From NCBI GenBank assembly GCA_013375495.1, contig JABXKC010000003.1, positions 179,173-243,172 on the forward strand: DNA of 64,000 bases, read 5' to 3'. Below are positions 7,468 to 16,886 of this stretch, in pieces. The stretch's first letter is position 1, and the number at the start of each line of letters is the position of its first letter. The notes under the pieces are model-generated. The model did no database searches and was not told where the DNA came from. It saw only the letters and a list, made by a program, of their open reading frames with translations. The translations under genes and the position numbers were made by a program. The stretch is from Promethearchaeota archaeon (lineage in GTDB: Archaea > Asgardarchaeota > Lokiarchaeia > Sigynarchaeales > SOKP01).

Positions 7468-10400
7468 CTACTCAACGCGAAGTCGTTGAAATATAGTTTT
7501 CACTATTAAATTATGAAGGTGTACTACATTCTTTTCGAAATCCATTAAATCAAATTCAATACCCAATCTTGATTTTAGAAGTGGTGGAATGTGGTCAGGG
7601 TTTAAAAACACAGGGATAATGGGTTTACGCATCATATCTGCGGCCGTCCACTCCTTATCAACCGAATTAGAACCTAAAGCATTTTCAGAACAAAATAAAA
7701 GCATCACATCACATTTTCCAAGGTTGTCGCTCATAAATTTAATAATATTATCTGTCATATGCTCTTGCCAATACAAAACTTCTTTAATTTCGTCATAAGC
7801 TTTTAATCTCTTTGATAATTCTCCAATATTGTATGTTTCTGCGTCTACTGTGGCATAACTTACAAAAACTAATAAATCCTTTAATTTTTCACTTGGAGTC
7901 TTAAACTTTTCTTCATCAAGAGGATAATTTCTAAATTTTTTAATAAAACCTTGATCTTGTAGAAATTTACCAATTTTTTTTGCTGTGGTCAAATCGTATT
8001 CTTTTTGCATTATTAAAGCATACAATGTAGGATTAAGTATTTCTTGTAATATTTTCGTTCCTAAATTTTCTAAATGTGCAGTTTCAGAGTCTTCATAATC
8101 TACTGGATTTGCTAATAGGTTTTCATAATATTCTGTTTCTGATATTTCTATCTTGAGTTGGTTAACCATTTCAGCTTTAGTTATATTTCTCTGGTTTTCG
8201 AATTCAAATTCTAATATTTTTTTGACAATTTTTAAAGTCTCTTCTGGATCTCTTAAATTTTTAAGTTTCTCGAACGCAATTGCTTTAATATCTTCAAAAT
8301 TAAATACATCTGCGGTTTCCAAAACAAAGTTCAATTGTTCAATGGCTTCAGAATAATCATTTTTAACGATTAAGTCCTCTACATTCTTTAATTTGCTTCG
8401 AAGCTCTTTTAGAAGTTGTTCTTGCTCTTCCATTAATAAATCCCAGATTAATACGTCACCTGAATCATAACCCGCAATAATTTGATTTGAATTTGGAATA
8501 AATTTTGCTGAATTAACTTTTGATAAGTAATAATAGGATGTCTGATATTTTTCAATGAAATCCCATATTCGAATAAAATTATCTTCTGTACCACATGCAA
8601 CATATAAACCATCAGAAGAAAATGATACTGATGTGACTGGACTATTGATTTTTTCAAATGTATAATCTAGTTCACCAGTATTAACTTTCCAAATCTTAAC
8701 CGTTTGATCTTTGGAACCACTCGCAATATATTCTCCATCAGGCGAAAAGGCAACTGAATTTACAGCCTCTTTATGTCCTTCAAGTGTATGAATAAGTTTT
8801 CCTTTTTTCCTATTCCAGATATTTATAGAATTATCTTCTAAACCACTAACAATATATTCTCCGGTTGGTGAAATATCGACAGATGTTATCGCGCTTTTAG
8901 GTCCTTTCAGTCTTTTAAGAAGTTGACCCGTACGTGACTCCCAAATTATAATGGTTTTATCTCTTGAACCACTTACAACATATTTTGCATCATTAGACGC
9001 AGCTATGGAAGTAACAGCGTCATCATGACCAGCCATTGTCCAATGAATTTCTCCACTATTGATTTCCCATTCTAATAAAGTGTTATCATAAGAACCACTC
9101 GCCACATATTTTTCACCGGGAGAAAATGCTACTGAACTAATAATATCTGTATGACCTTTAAGAGTTTTAATCAATTTTCCACTAGATAAATCCCACACAA
9201 TTAGAGATTTATTAGACAATCCACTTACTGCTAATTTTCCGCTCTGTGAAACAGCCACTGAATTCACATTTTGAGAATGACCCTTGATATTTTTAAATAT
9301 ACCTCCAAATGTGAGAGCCCAAATTTTTAAAAATCCATCGCGGGAACCGCTTATAGCAAATTTTCCATCTGGTGTAATTGCTACTGAAGACACTTCGTCT
9401 CCATGCCCTTCAAATGATTGGATTAGTTCACTTTTATTATCCCAAACTTTCACTGTTTTGTCTTTAGAAGTACTAATAAAACAATTACCAATTGGAGAAT
9501 ATGATACACTTGAGACAATATCGGTATGATCTTCAAGAGAACTAACTAAATCACCAGTGTAAAAATCCCATATATTTATAGCTTTATCATCAGAACTACT
9601 ACATATATTCGCTCCATTTGGAGATATACCAATTGATAATACCTTACCCTTATGTCCACTAAGATCTTTGATTACTTCTTTCGAAGCGTAATCCCATATC
9701 ATTACATGTTTGTCTTCTGATCCAGTAACAAAATATCTTCCATTTGGAGTGAACTTTATAGAAGTTACTGGCCCTTTATGACCTTTTTCTTCCCATATAA
9801 AATTCCTATTTTGAAAATCCCAAACTTTGAGGTAATTATTATTTAATCCCATAATAATTTGTTTGTTATCTGGAGTAAACAAAGCTGAATTTGGAACGCT
9901 CCCAATATCAGTTATAATGTTATATGGAGCTGTTTGTTTAATATCCCAAATTATTACTTTCTTATCACCTGAAGTACTGACAATGTAATTCCCATCAGGT
10001 GAAAATTCAATTGAGTTTACCGATTTAGAATGCCCTTTCAATGTTCTTATGAGTTTTTGGTTTTTAAAATCCCAAATTTTAATAGTATCATCTTCAGAAC
10101 CCGTTGCTAAATAGCTTCCATTAGGAGAAATTGAAATAAAATTGATTCCTTTTTTATGAGCATTTATGGTCGATTCGAGTTTACCTTTCATTAGCTCCCA
10201 TACCATAATATTATTATCTGCAGATCCCGTTATAATATATTTCCCATCAGGAGAAAATGTAATTGATAATACTTTACCGGTATACTCCTTGAGCGTTCTT
10301 ATTATTTCACCCGCGTTAGCGTCCCATATTTTTATGGTTTTATCGTCAGAGCCGCTCACAATCAAATTTCCATCGAGTGATATTGCTACAGATCTAACTA

Positions 10401-11160
10401 TTCCTGAATGACCTTTAAGTATATAAATCGGTCTTCCTTTTGAAAGATCCCATACTCTTACTGTATTATCATCTGATCCACTAATTATGTATTTTCCATC
10501 TGGTGAAATTGTAAGTGAACTTATAGCTCCTGCATGTCCTTTAATAGTACGAACGAATTTACCACTCTTCAAATTCCATACTCTAATAATCCCTTCTTCA
10601 GTTCCACAAACCAAGGATTCATTATTTTTAGATATAGCAATTGAAAATACAGCACTTTTATGTTCAAATTTATGGATGGACTTCGCATTTAATATATTCC
10701 AAACAATCACACTTTTATCTTTGGAACCACTTATAATGTTTTTCCCGTTGGAAGTTATAGTTAATGATGTAACAGAATCAGTATGTTCTTTTAATTCATT
10801 AATAAAATGCCCTCTCTTTAAACCCCATACTTTTATCAAATTATCCGAAGAAGAACTATAAATATAGTTATCATCTATTGATATTGCCACAGCTAATATA
10901 GATTGATCATGTGCTTCTATTGTTCTTAAAAGGTTTCCAGTTGGAAAATCCCAAATTTTAAGAGTTTTATCCTTTGAGCCACTAACTATATAATCTCCTT
11001 TATGGGATACAGCAACTGAAGTTACATCTCTACTGTGCCCGAAACTTTGAGCCATGTGGAAAGCTTTTGCTAAACCCTTTCTTTTAGGGTATAAATGTTG
11101 AGGATATTCGATATTTTCTTTAAGATTTTTCTCGTGTAATTCGGTTTGAATAGAAAACAC
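7468..11160 (-). CDS. WD40-repeat protein with C-terminal TIR domain (putative NAD-cleaving sensor)
   Basis: A 1230-residue protein. Residues about 35-910 hold 21 WD40 units, counted by the IWD/VWD-type strand endings, enough for three seven-bladed propellers. Residues 910-1090 are a helical linker. Residues 1096-1230 form a TIR domain: LLVFVSYATVDAE at the first strand, and NSVDKEWTAAD carrying the Glu (about 1170) that is catalytic in NAD-cleaving TIRs. Known TIR proteins of bacteria and archaea with repeat sensors are immune receptors that destroy or convert NAD when triggered; this role is inferred here. No membrane segment or STAND NTPase domain is seen. The start is a GTG (MFSIQTELHE). 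A terminator follows the gene, then a membrane Nudix gene. Confidence 0.9.
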   Translation of the reverse strand: MFSIQTELHEKNLKENIEYPQHLYPKRKGLAKAFHMAQSFGHSRDVTSVAVSHKGDYIVSGSKDKTLKIWDFPTGNLLRTIEAHDQSILAVAISIDDNYIYSSSSDNLIKVWGLKRGHFINELKEHTDSVTSLTITSNGKNIISGSKDKSVIVWNILNAKSIHKFEHKSAVFSIAISKNNESLVCGTEEGIIRVWNLKSGKFVRTIKGHAGAISSLTISPDGKYIISGSDDNTVRVWDLSKGRPIYILKGHSGIVRSVAISLDGNLIVSGSDDKTIKIWDANAGEIIRTLKEYTGKVLSITFSPDGKYIITGSADNNIMVWELMKGKLESTINAHKKGINFISISPNGSYLATGSEDDTIKIWDFKNQKLIRTLKGHSKSVNSIEFSPDGNYIVSTSGDKKVIIWDIKQTAPYNIITDIGSVPNSALFTPDNKQIIMGLNNNYLKVWDFQNRNFIWEEKGHKGPVTSIKFTPNGRYFVTGSEDKHVMIWDYASKEVIKDLSGHKGKVLSIGISPNGANICSSSDDKAINIWDFYTGDLVSSLEDHTDIVSSVSYSPIGNCFISTSKDKTVKVWDNKSELIQSFEGHGDEVSSVAITPDGKFAISGSRDGFLKIWALTFGGIFKNIKGHSQNVNSVAVSQSGKLAVSGLSNKSLIVWDLSSGKLIKTLKGHTDIISSVAFSPGEKYVASGSYDNTLLEWEINSGEIHWTMAGHDDAVTSIAASNDAKYVVSGSRDKTIIIWESRTGQLLKRLKGPKSAITSVDISPTGEYIVSGLEDNSINIWNRKKGKLIHTLEGHKEAVNSVAFSPDGEYIASGSKDQTVKIWKVNTGELDYTFEKINSPVTSVSFSSDGLYVACGTEDNFIRIWDFIEKYQTSYYYLSKVNSAKFIPNSNQIIAGYDSGDVLIWDLLMEEQEQLLKELRSKLKNVEDLIVKNDYSEAIEQLNFVLETADVFNFEDIKAIAFEKLKNLRDPEETLKIVKKILEFEFENQRNITKAEMVNQLKIEISETEYYENLLANPVDYEDSETAHLENLGTKILQEILNPTLYALIMQKEYDLTTAKKIGKFLQDQGFIKKFRNYPLDEEKFKTPSEKLKDLLVFVSYATVDAETYNIGELSKRLKAYDEIKEVLYWQEHMTDNIIKFMSDNLGKCDVMLLFCSENALGSNSVDKEWTAADMMRKPIIPVFLNPDHIPPLLKSRLGIEFDLMDFEKNVVHLHNLIVKTIFQRLRVE

Positions 11161-11336
11161 CTTCTTTTATTATATTTTGGATTCTAGACCGAAAAGTTAT
11201 TTTTCAATAAACCAATATCTAATTTAAACATTTGGACGAAATTGTTAATCACTATTAAGCTCTTTCACACCGTCGTATCTCTTAAATAATAGAAGAAAAA
11301 AAAAAGGTTCAATTTCTTATCAATATTTTATAAAAA

Positions 11337-11777
11337 TTAATCATATCTTCTACGCGTAATTAGTAACCAGATAAATCCAACTATTCCTACTATAAAAGCA
11401 ATGATATTTATAAGGGTTGATACGTCAGCTAAGTCAAAAGAAGCAGGATCCATTATTAAACCAATAACTGGGGCAACCCCCGTAGCGACCATTATACTGA
11501 GAACAACTAATGCTTGACCCATAGCCCATTCTGCCTCTTTAAACATGGCTGTTCCAGAAATAATACACCAGATAGCTAAAACAAGTGAAACTAATCCTTG
11601 GCCTCCAAGGGCAGCAACACCTCCAACTGCAGTGGCCCAGTCTTCTAAAATTGTGGGTAATATTAATCCTGCTAAAGTTAGGAAGTCGATTATCGCTCTA
11701 AATAGAAATATTATTCCTACTGCTATAACTAAAATATTTAAAATTGTATTAGAAGATTTTACTTTACTTGAACTCAT
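11337..11777 (-). CDS. Small four-helix membrane protein of unknown function
   Basis: A 146-residue protein that is almost entirely hydrophobic, with four predicted membrane segments: ILVIAVGIIFLFRAIIDFL, a Gly/Ala-rich segment around SLVLAIWCIISGTAMF, VVLSIMVATGVAPVIGLIM and NIIAFIVGIVGFIWLLI, ending in the basic tail TRRRYD. I do not recognise the family. It lies 175 bases upstream of the WD40-TIR gene on the same strand and could be transcribed with it, but the gap argues for its own unit. The ATG start is followed by a short Ser/Lys-rich cytosolic tail. Confidence 0.7.
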   Translation of the reverse strand: MSSSKVKSSNTILNILVIAVGIIFLFRAIIDFLTLAGLILPTILEDWATAVGGVAALGGQGLVSLVLAIWCIISGTAMFKEAEWAMGQALVVLSIMVATGVAPVIGLIMDPASFDLADVSTLINIIAFIVGIVGFIWLLITRRRYD

Positions 11778-11903
11778 ATTATTTTACACTTTATATTTAT
11801 TTGTCAAAAATTGGATATTGATAAAAATATCCACTCAATAGTATATAAAGTTAATTTTTCTCTACTCTAAAGTATAAATATAGAATATGACTTTTAATAT
11901 AAC

Positions 11904-12458
11904 TTACCAGTTTTCCTCGATCTTTTGAATTATAAGTCTTTTAATTTCATGAAAATTGGATATTACTTCAATGCCTTCCATGTTCCTTAACTTTATAATA
12001 TTCTCAAGTTCAATGTCTCTTATCTTCAATATGAGTGGTGATCCATCTGGTCTAGAAGTTACAATAGGTTCAGTGTCTTGATCTGAAGGAAAAAGGTGTA
12101 CTAATTGCCCCCCTTTAATTGCTTGAGCCACACAGTTTGTAATAAGCGAATCTGCTATACCATGCACGATTTTAGCCACCGTGTTTGCAGAAGTGGGGCA
12201 ACACAGGAAGAAATCGAATTTGCCAAGTTGTAAAGGTCCAGCGTAAAAAGGAATATTTGGTGTTTTCTCTATTTTAACTTTTTCTACTACTTCCGTTAAA
12301 GCTAGCCACTTTTTGTACCACTTTACAACCGCAGCACCCTCTTTCGATAAGATTACAGTTAGCTTGATTTTATGATCCTCTTGTAACTCTTTCATCAAAT
12401 CAATTGATTCTTGAAGAACATATCCCGTTCCAGTAATACCCCATAATAGATTTAACAA
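11904..12458 (-). CDS. Archaeoflavoprotein AfpA / dihydromethanopterin-reductase-like flavoprotein
   Basis: A 184-residue flavoprotein of the HFCD superfamily. The opening LLWGITGTGYVLQES is the FMN-phosphate loop, and FFLCCPTSANTVAKIVHGIA with DSLITN is the conserved flavin/partner block of archaeoflavoprotein AfpA and related acceptor-type reductases. It probably carries FMN and passes electrons from ferredoxin to an unknown acceptor. The frame begins with TTG at 12458; no ATG is available in frame upstream before codons unlike the family. A TATA-like box on this strand lies near 12520-12530. It is divergent from iscS with about 150 bases between them. Confidence 0.82.
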   Translation of the reverse strand: MLNLLWGITGTGYVLQESIDLMKELQEDHKIKLTVILSKEGAAVVKWYKKWLALTEVVEKVKIEKTPNIPFYAGPLQLGKFDFFLCCPTSANTVAKIVHGIADSLITNCVAQAIKGGQLVHLFPSDQDTEPIVTSRPDGSPLILKIRDIELENIIKLRNMEGIEVISNFHEIKRLIIQKIEENW

Positions 12459-12563
12459 ATTAGTTTCAACTCTTAATTCATATTTGTGTAGAAAATTAAT
12501 TCTTAAAGAATTTACCTTTGTATATAAAACCTAATGGTAAGAGTTATTAGTTTAAGCATGATT

Positions 12564-12575
12564 TTTATTTAAATA
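12564..12575 (+). promoter_or_regulatory. Candidate TATA box for iscS
   Basis: TTTATTTAAATA is centred about 37 bases upstream of the iscS ATG, which would put transcription start about a dozen bases before the gene. The purine-poor surroundings give no clear BRE. Judged only by position and composition. Confidence 0.4.
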
Positions 12576-12606
12576 GTAAAAATCAATTTTGTAATTTCGA
12601 TTAAAA

Positions 12607-13797
12607 ATGGACGCATCAAAGCACATTTATCTTGATTACGCTGCCACGACTCCAATGGATCCACGCGTAATTGAAGTAATGAATGATCGTTTTAGAGACT
12701 CTTACGGGAATTCTTCAAGTTTACATTCAGTTGGTCAAAGAGCAGCACAAACATTAATTAAATCCCGAGAAACCATAGCATCTTTAATTAACGCTAAGAG
12801 AGATGAAATAATATTTACTTCTTCTGGTACAGAAGCAGATAATATTTCGATTTTAGGTGTTGCGCTTAAAAATCAAAACCGTGGTAAACACATCATCACA
12901 TCAGCGATAGAGCATCATGCAATTGAAAACACATGTAAAAGTTTAAAGAAAAAGGGATTTAATATAACTTTCTTACCTGTTGATAAATACGGTTTAATAG
13001 ATTTAGAAGAACTTGAGGATATGATTGTCGCCGATACAATTCTTATTAGCATTATGTTCGCAAATAATGAAATAGGAACGATAGAACCTATTAAAGAAAT
13101 CGGAGCTATAGCAAAGAAACACGATGTTTTGTTCCATACTGACGCAGTTCAGGCGTTTGGGAAGGTCCCAATTGATGTTGAGGCAATGAACATCGATTTA
13201 CTGTCAGCTTCTGCTCACAAATTATATGGCCCGAAAGGAGTAGGTATGTTATATATAAAAAATAAAGGCGTTAGAGAAGGTTGGGGAAAATACATCGAAC
13301 CAATAATGTTTGGTGGGGGTCACGAAAGAGAGATGAGGCCTAGTACTGTAAATGTCCCCGGTATTGCTGGTTTTGCTAAAGCAGTAGAAATAGCTAAAGA
13401 AGAAATGCCAAAAGAAGTAGAACGACAAACGAAATTACGAGATAAAATTGTAGATTTTGTACTAAATAATATTGATGATACATATTTAAACGGACATCGA
13501 ATTCATCGATTGCCAAATAATGTTAATTTAGGCATCAGATTTATAGAGGGGGAATCTATCGTTTTAGATTTAGACAGCGAAGGAATAGCAGCATCAACAG
13601 GATCTGCTTGCTCCTCGAAATCATTAGATCCATCACATGTATTATTGGCAATAGGTTTAAAACCACAAGAAGCTCATGGTTCTTTAAGAGTGGCTGTTGG
13701 AAGATTTACCTCCGAAGAGGACATTGATTACTTTCTAGAAAAATTACCTCCCATTGTCGAAAGACTTAGGAAAATGTCACCTCTCAAAAAAGAGTAA
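12607..13797 (+). CDS. iscS: Cysteine desulfurase (IscS/NifS family)
   Basis: A 396-residue class-V aminotransferase-fold enzyme that takes sulfur from cysteine for Fe-S clusters and thio-modification. The opening IYLDYAATTPMD is the family hallmark. HAIE and HTDAVQAFGK form the PLP pocket, the PLP lysine is K205 in SASAHKLYGPKG, and the catalytic Cys is C335 in TGSACSSKSLDPSHVL, followed by the long-loop type sequence expected of IscS-like enzymes. Length and start (ATG, 12607) match the family. iscU lies downstream on the same strand, with one metallo-beta-lactamase gene between, so this is a NifS/NifU-type pair. Confidence 0.95.
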   Translation: MDASKHIYLDYAATTPMDPRVIEVMNDRFRDSYGNSSSLHSVGQRAAQTLIKSRETIASLINAKRDEIIFTSSGTEADNISILGVALKNQNRGKHIITSAIEHHAIENTCKSLKKKGFNITFLPVDKYGLIDLEELEDMIVADTILISIMFANNEIGTIEPIKEIGAIAKKHDVLFHTDAVQAFGKVPIDVEAMNIDLLSASAHKLYGPKGVGMLYIKNKGVREGWGKYIEPIMFGGGHEREMRPSTVNVPGIAGFAKAVEIAKEEMPKEVERQTKLRDKIVDFVLNNIDDTYLNGHRIHRLPNNVNLGIRFIEGESIVLDLDSEGIAASTGSACSSKSLDPSHVLLAIGLKPQEAHGSLRVAVGRFTSEEDIDYFLEKLPPIVERLRKMSPLKKE

Positions 13798-13890
13798 AAT
13801 AGGATTAATGAGATTTTTTTCTTAGAAGATTTTTCTAAAGGATATTCAAAAATCGAAATTGTTTTTTTTGTTGTAAAATTGATTAATTTA

Positions 13891-16266
13891 ATGGTTAAAG
13901 AGGAATATAGATATCTAGAGAAAGCGATAGAACTGGAAAATCGGGAAGAAATAAGCTCTTCTTACAAGATAAAGTCATATGAAGATAAATTAAAACTAAT
14001 GAAAAGTAAGGAGATTCCTCAGAAATCTATAGTAGATGTATTAAATCACTTCTTTTCAGAAAATGATGATATAACAAAAAAAACTAAGGATTCAATATCT
14101 AAGGTTATATACTCTCAAAAAGATAGAATCATCATTACAATTACTAACTTAGGACAAGACATAATTTGGAAAAGAGATAAATTGATCTACGCTTACGGTT
14201 GGTTTTTCTTTGTTTCCAAACCTAAGCAAAAGTCTAAAAAAACAAAAAAGGATAAAAAGAGAAAGGAACCTAAGAAAGAAGAAAAAACTATAAGTAAAGA
14301 AAATTTCAAGTTTGGAGATCGTACTATTCCATTAAAAGAAAAAGAAAATATGCGTTCATTATATCACACCAAAGAATATTTTCAATATTTAAAGCTTATC
14401 AACTCAAGCAACATACCTCAACGAACTATTAAAGATGTTTTAAATGATTTGTTATTTGAAAATGAAGATATCCCCTTGAAAGAAAAGAACTCTATCGGAA
14501 AGATCATTTATTATCAAAAGGAACGGGTAATCGTTGTTAAATCATTAATAGGAGACATGATGTATGAACAATTAAAAAGATTAGTAAAAAAATACGGTTG
14601 GTATTTTTATATTACTGGCGTCCCTGTTGGTGAAAGTAATATTTCAGAAGCTATTGATAAGATCGATAAAAGGTTCGATTCTAATTTTTTTAATGAGATA
14701 TCCGTTTCAAATGGTGCTAGAAAAGAAAAGATAAGAGTAACAATATATCCTATTGTTCTCAAACCAAATCATAATTGTCACATTTTAGGCATAGGAAATC
14801 TTAATATTCTGTTAGATTGTGGGATTTCTGAGCCAGAAGATACAGAAAATTCAGAAAAAAAAGAACCTAAAGAAGATGTAGAACAATTAGAGAACAGAGA
14901 AGTTACTGAAATTAACGAAGATTCTAAAAATGAGAGAGAATATAAAAGACCTGATGATTTTAAGCATATTGAAGATTATCTTCAAAATCTCCCTCAGTTA
15001 ATAGTAGAAGCGGAGCAAAAAGAATCAATATCTGAAAACGGTCTACAGATACAATCTTTTATGCCAAAAATTGATGCTGTGTTTATCTCACATAGTCATT
15101 TCGATCATATTTCAGGTCTTAAGAAGTTAATTTCACAAAACCCTGATCTTCCTATTTTCTGTTCGCGAATTACATTAGATTTATTCCTCTTAAGGGATTC
15201 AAACTATTTAAAACAGGAAAATAGTGATGAGATTGAAGAAGAAGAATATCGTAATATCGTAAAGAATGTAATTTATGTTGAAAATGGCGATAAGATTGAA
15301 TTTAAAGACAAAGAGTGTTTTCTATCTTTTTTTCATGCGGGGCACATGCCAGGGGCATTAATGATTTTAGCAAAAGTTAACGATTTTAGGTTCTTATATA
15401 CGGGTGATTATACCTACTACGACATTACACCGTTTGCTGGCACAAAAAGGTTTTTGGAACAAATATCGCGCCCTATTGATTATCTTTTAATTGATGGAAC
15501 TGCTGCGCAAGAAGAATACGGAAATGTTTCTGATCAATTTCACAGTTTAATACTCTTCATGGAACAAAAAGCAGAATATGAAGACAACGTGTTAATAGGA
15601 GCTGATCCTTCGAGTTTAGCCATAAGTTTTATGCTTATCTTTTGGCGTTATTTTCGAAAACTACAATTAAGAAAAGGATATACAAAACGCCCTAATATTT
15701 ATGTAGACATGATGGTTCGAAAAAACATTCAAGTCATAAATCATCGCTATGAGTACATTTATGGCCCTATATCAAGATTGATAAAGGGTAAAGCGAATCC
15801 ATTTAATAGTATCAAGTTTAGATGGTTCGATCGAAATGATTTGGAATTTTTGCGCAAGAAAAACAATATTATAATCAGCCATCCACCAGATTTATCTTAT
15901 GGTTTAATTAGAAACATTATAAATATAGTTGGTCGTAACCCTCATAATTTGGTATTCCTTGCAGGAGCTATTCACGAACAACCTGGTATGGACTTAATAT
16001 CAGGAGGAAAGGAGATCGAATTCTCAGAAACTTGGAAAGCTCCATTTAGGGCATTTTTGATAAATACTTTTATGCCTCAACTTAAAATAAAATTACACGC
16101 TGATAAGATACAGCTTGCAGAAATGATAAAGGTTCTTGAGCCGAAAGAAGTGTGTTTTTTTCATCAGTCAGCAAAAAGACTTATTGATGTTGTGGAATAC
16201 GTAAAAGAATTGGGTGTTGAAAAAGTCTCACTTCCGAAAAAGAGAAAACTATTGATATTAAATTAA
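13891..16266 (+). CDS. Metallo-beta-lactamase / beta-CASP-like protein with duplicated N-terminal module
   Basis: About 791 residues from the ATG at 13891 (a TTG lies four codons earlier). The N-terminus has two copies of an unrecognised module of about 80 residues (about 29-109 and 160-241): each has IPQ(K/R)(S/T)I-DVLN, an SQK/YQK-(D/E)R strand and a YGW(F/Y)-F-(V/I) ending, separated by a lysine-rich linker. After an acidic insert comes a metallo-beta-lactamase core with the metal motif SHSHFDHISG near residue 400, GHMPGALM, YTGDYTY and DYLLIDGTAA, then a large region with FFHQSAKRLIDVV near the end. This resembles RNase J/CPSF-type beta-CASP nucleases, so RNA or DNA processing is likely. 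It sits between iscS and iscU; its link to Fe-S assembly is unknown. Confidence 0.82.
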   Translation: MVKEEYRYLEKAIELENREEISSSYKIKSYEDKLKLMKSKEIPQKSIVDVLNHFFSENDDITKKTKDSISKVIYSQKDRIIITITNLGQDIIWKRDKLIYAYGWFFFVSKPKQKSKKTKKDKKRKEPKKEEKTISKENFKFGDRTIPLKEKENMRSLYHTKEYFQYLKLINSSNIPQRTIKDVLNDLLFENEDIPLKEKNSIGKIIYYQKERVIVVKSLIGDMMYEQLKRLVKKYGWYFYITGVPVGESNISEAIDKIDKRFDSNFFNEISVSNGARKEKIRVTIYPIVLKPNHNCHILGIGNLNILLDCGISEPEDTENSEKKEPKEDVEQLENREVTEINEDSKNEREYKRPDDFKHIEDYLQNLPQLIVEAEQKESISENGLQIQSFMPKIDAVFISHSHFDHISGLKKLISQNPDLPIFCSRITLDLFLLRDSNYLKQENSDEIEEEEYRNIVKNVIYVENGDKIEFKDKECFLSFFHAGHMPGALMILAKVNDFRFLYTGDYTYYDITPFAGTKRFLEQISRPIDYLLIDGTAAQEEYGNVSDQFHSLILFMEQKAEYEDNVLIGADPSSLAISFMLIFWRYFRKLQLRKGYTKRPNIYVDMMVRKNIQVINHRYEYIYGPISRLIKGKANPFNSIKFRWFDRNDLEFLRKKNNIIISHPPDLSYGLIRNIINIVGRNPHNLVFLAGAIHEQPGMDLISGGKEIEFSETWKAPFRAFLINTFMPQLKIKLHADKIQLAEMIKVLEPKEVCFFHQSAKRLIDVVEYVKELGVEKVSLPKKRKLLILN

Positions 16267-16352
16267 GCAGATTTTAATTCTATAAGGAAAACCTCCAACT
16301 TTGTACTAAGAAAAATCGTAAAAACTAAATTTAAAAAATCTTTTTCTTAACT

Positions 16353-16361
16353 ATTAAATAC
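16353..16361 (+). promoter_or_regulatory. Candidate TATA box for iscU
   Basis: ATTAAATAC is centred about 26 bases before the ATT codon at 16383. At the usual archaeal spacing this would start transcription almost exactly at that codon, giving a leaderless or nearly leaderless message. Position-based inference. Confidence 0.35.
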
Positions 16362-16382
16362 TAGAAAGAGCGCTGATGTAAT

Positions 16383-16763
16383 ATTTATTCGGAAAAAGTA
16401 ATGGACCACTTTCGAAATCCTCGTAATATGGGTGAAATGAAAGGTGCGGACTCAATTGGAGAAAAAGGGAATCCTGTATGCGGAGATCTCATGTATATTT
16501 ATATAAAAGTGGAAGAAAATGATGGTAAGGATGTAATAAGTGATATATCTTTTCAAACTTTTGGATGTGCTGCTGCTATCGCAACATCTTCTATGATAAC
16601 AGAATTAGCTAGGGGTAAAACGCTAGATGAAGCCTTAAAAATTACTAGAAGCGATGTAGCTATTTCTTTAGATGGTCTACCTCCAATCAAAATGCATTGT
16701 AGCAATTTAGCAGCGGATGCTTTACAGGATGCTATTGAAAAGTATTGTGAGAAAGAAAAATAG
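16383..16763 (+). CDS. iscU: IscU/NifU-N type Fe-S scaffold protein, apparent AUU start
   Basis: A scaffold protein on which IscS-derived sulfur and iron form a cluster. The three ligand cysteines are present in NPVCGDLM, TFGCAAAIATSS and KMHCSNLA, with the conserved Asp after the first. The first ATG (16401) starts at MDHFRNPRN, but the family normally begins (M)YSEKVMDHF, and exactly YSEKV is coded upstream in frame behind ATT at 16383; the codon before is preceded by TGA at 16374. The gene therefore appears to start at AUU, giving 126 residues; with the ATG it would be 120. It follows the MBL gene by about 115 bases with its own TATA-like box. Confidence 0.92.
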   Translation: MYSEKVMDHFRNPRNMGEMKGADSIGEKGNPVCGDLMYIYIKVEENDGKDVISDISFQTFGCAAAIATSSMITELARGKTLDEALKITRSDVAISLDGLPPIKMHCSNLAADALQDAIEKYCEKEK

Positions 16764-16886
16764 AACCACCTTTAATTCACTTGACTTGTTTCATTTTTAT
16801 AATAATTAGGTTTAATTATCACCACAAATTTTCTTGATTAATATAGCAAGAAACGCTATTGAAAATTAATTAACTGAGATAATAAA

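Noticed and set aside
10487..10861. 124-codon open frame on the plus strand
   Set aside because: It is antisense to the WD40 repeats and reflects their repeated codons; the long WD40 frame explains the sequence.
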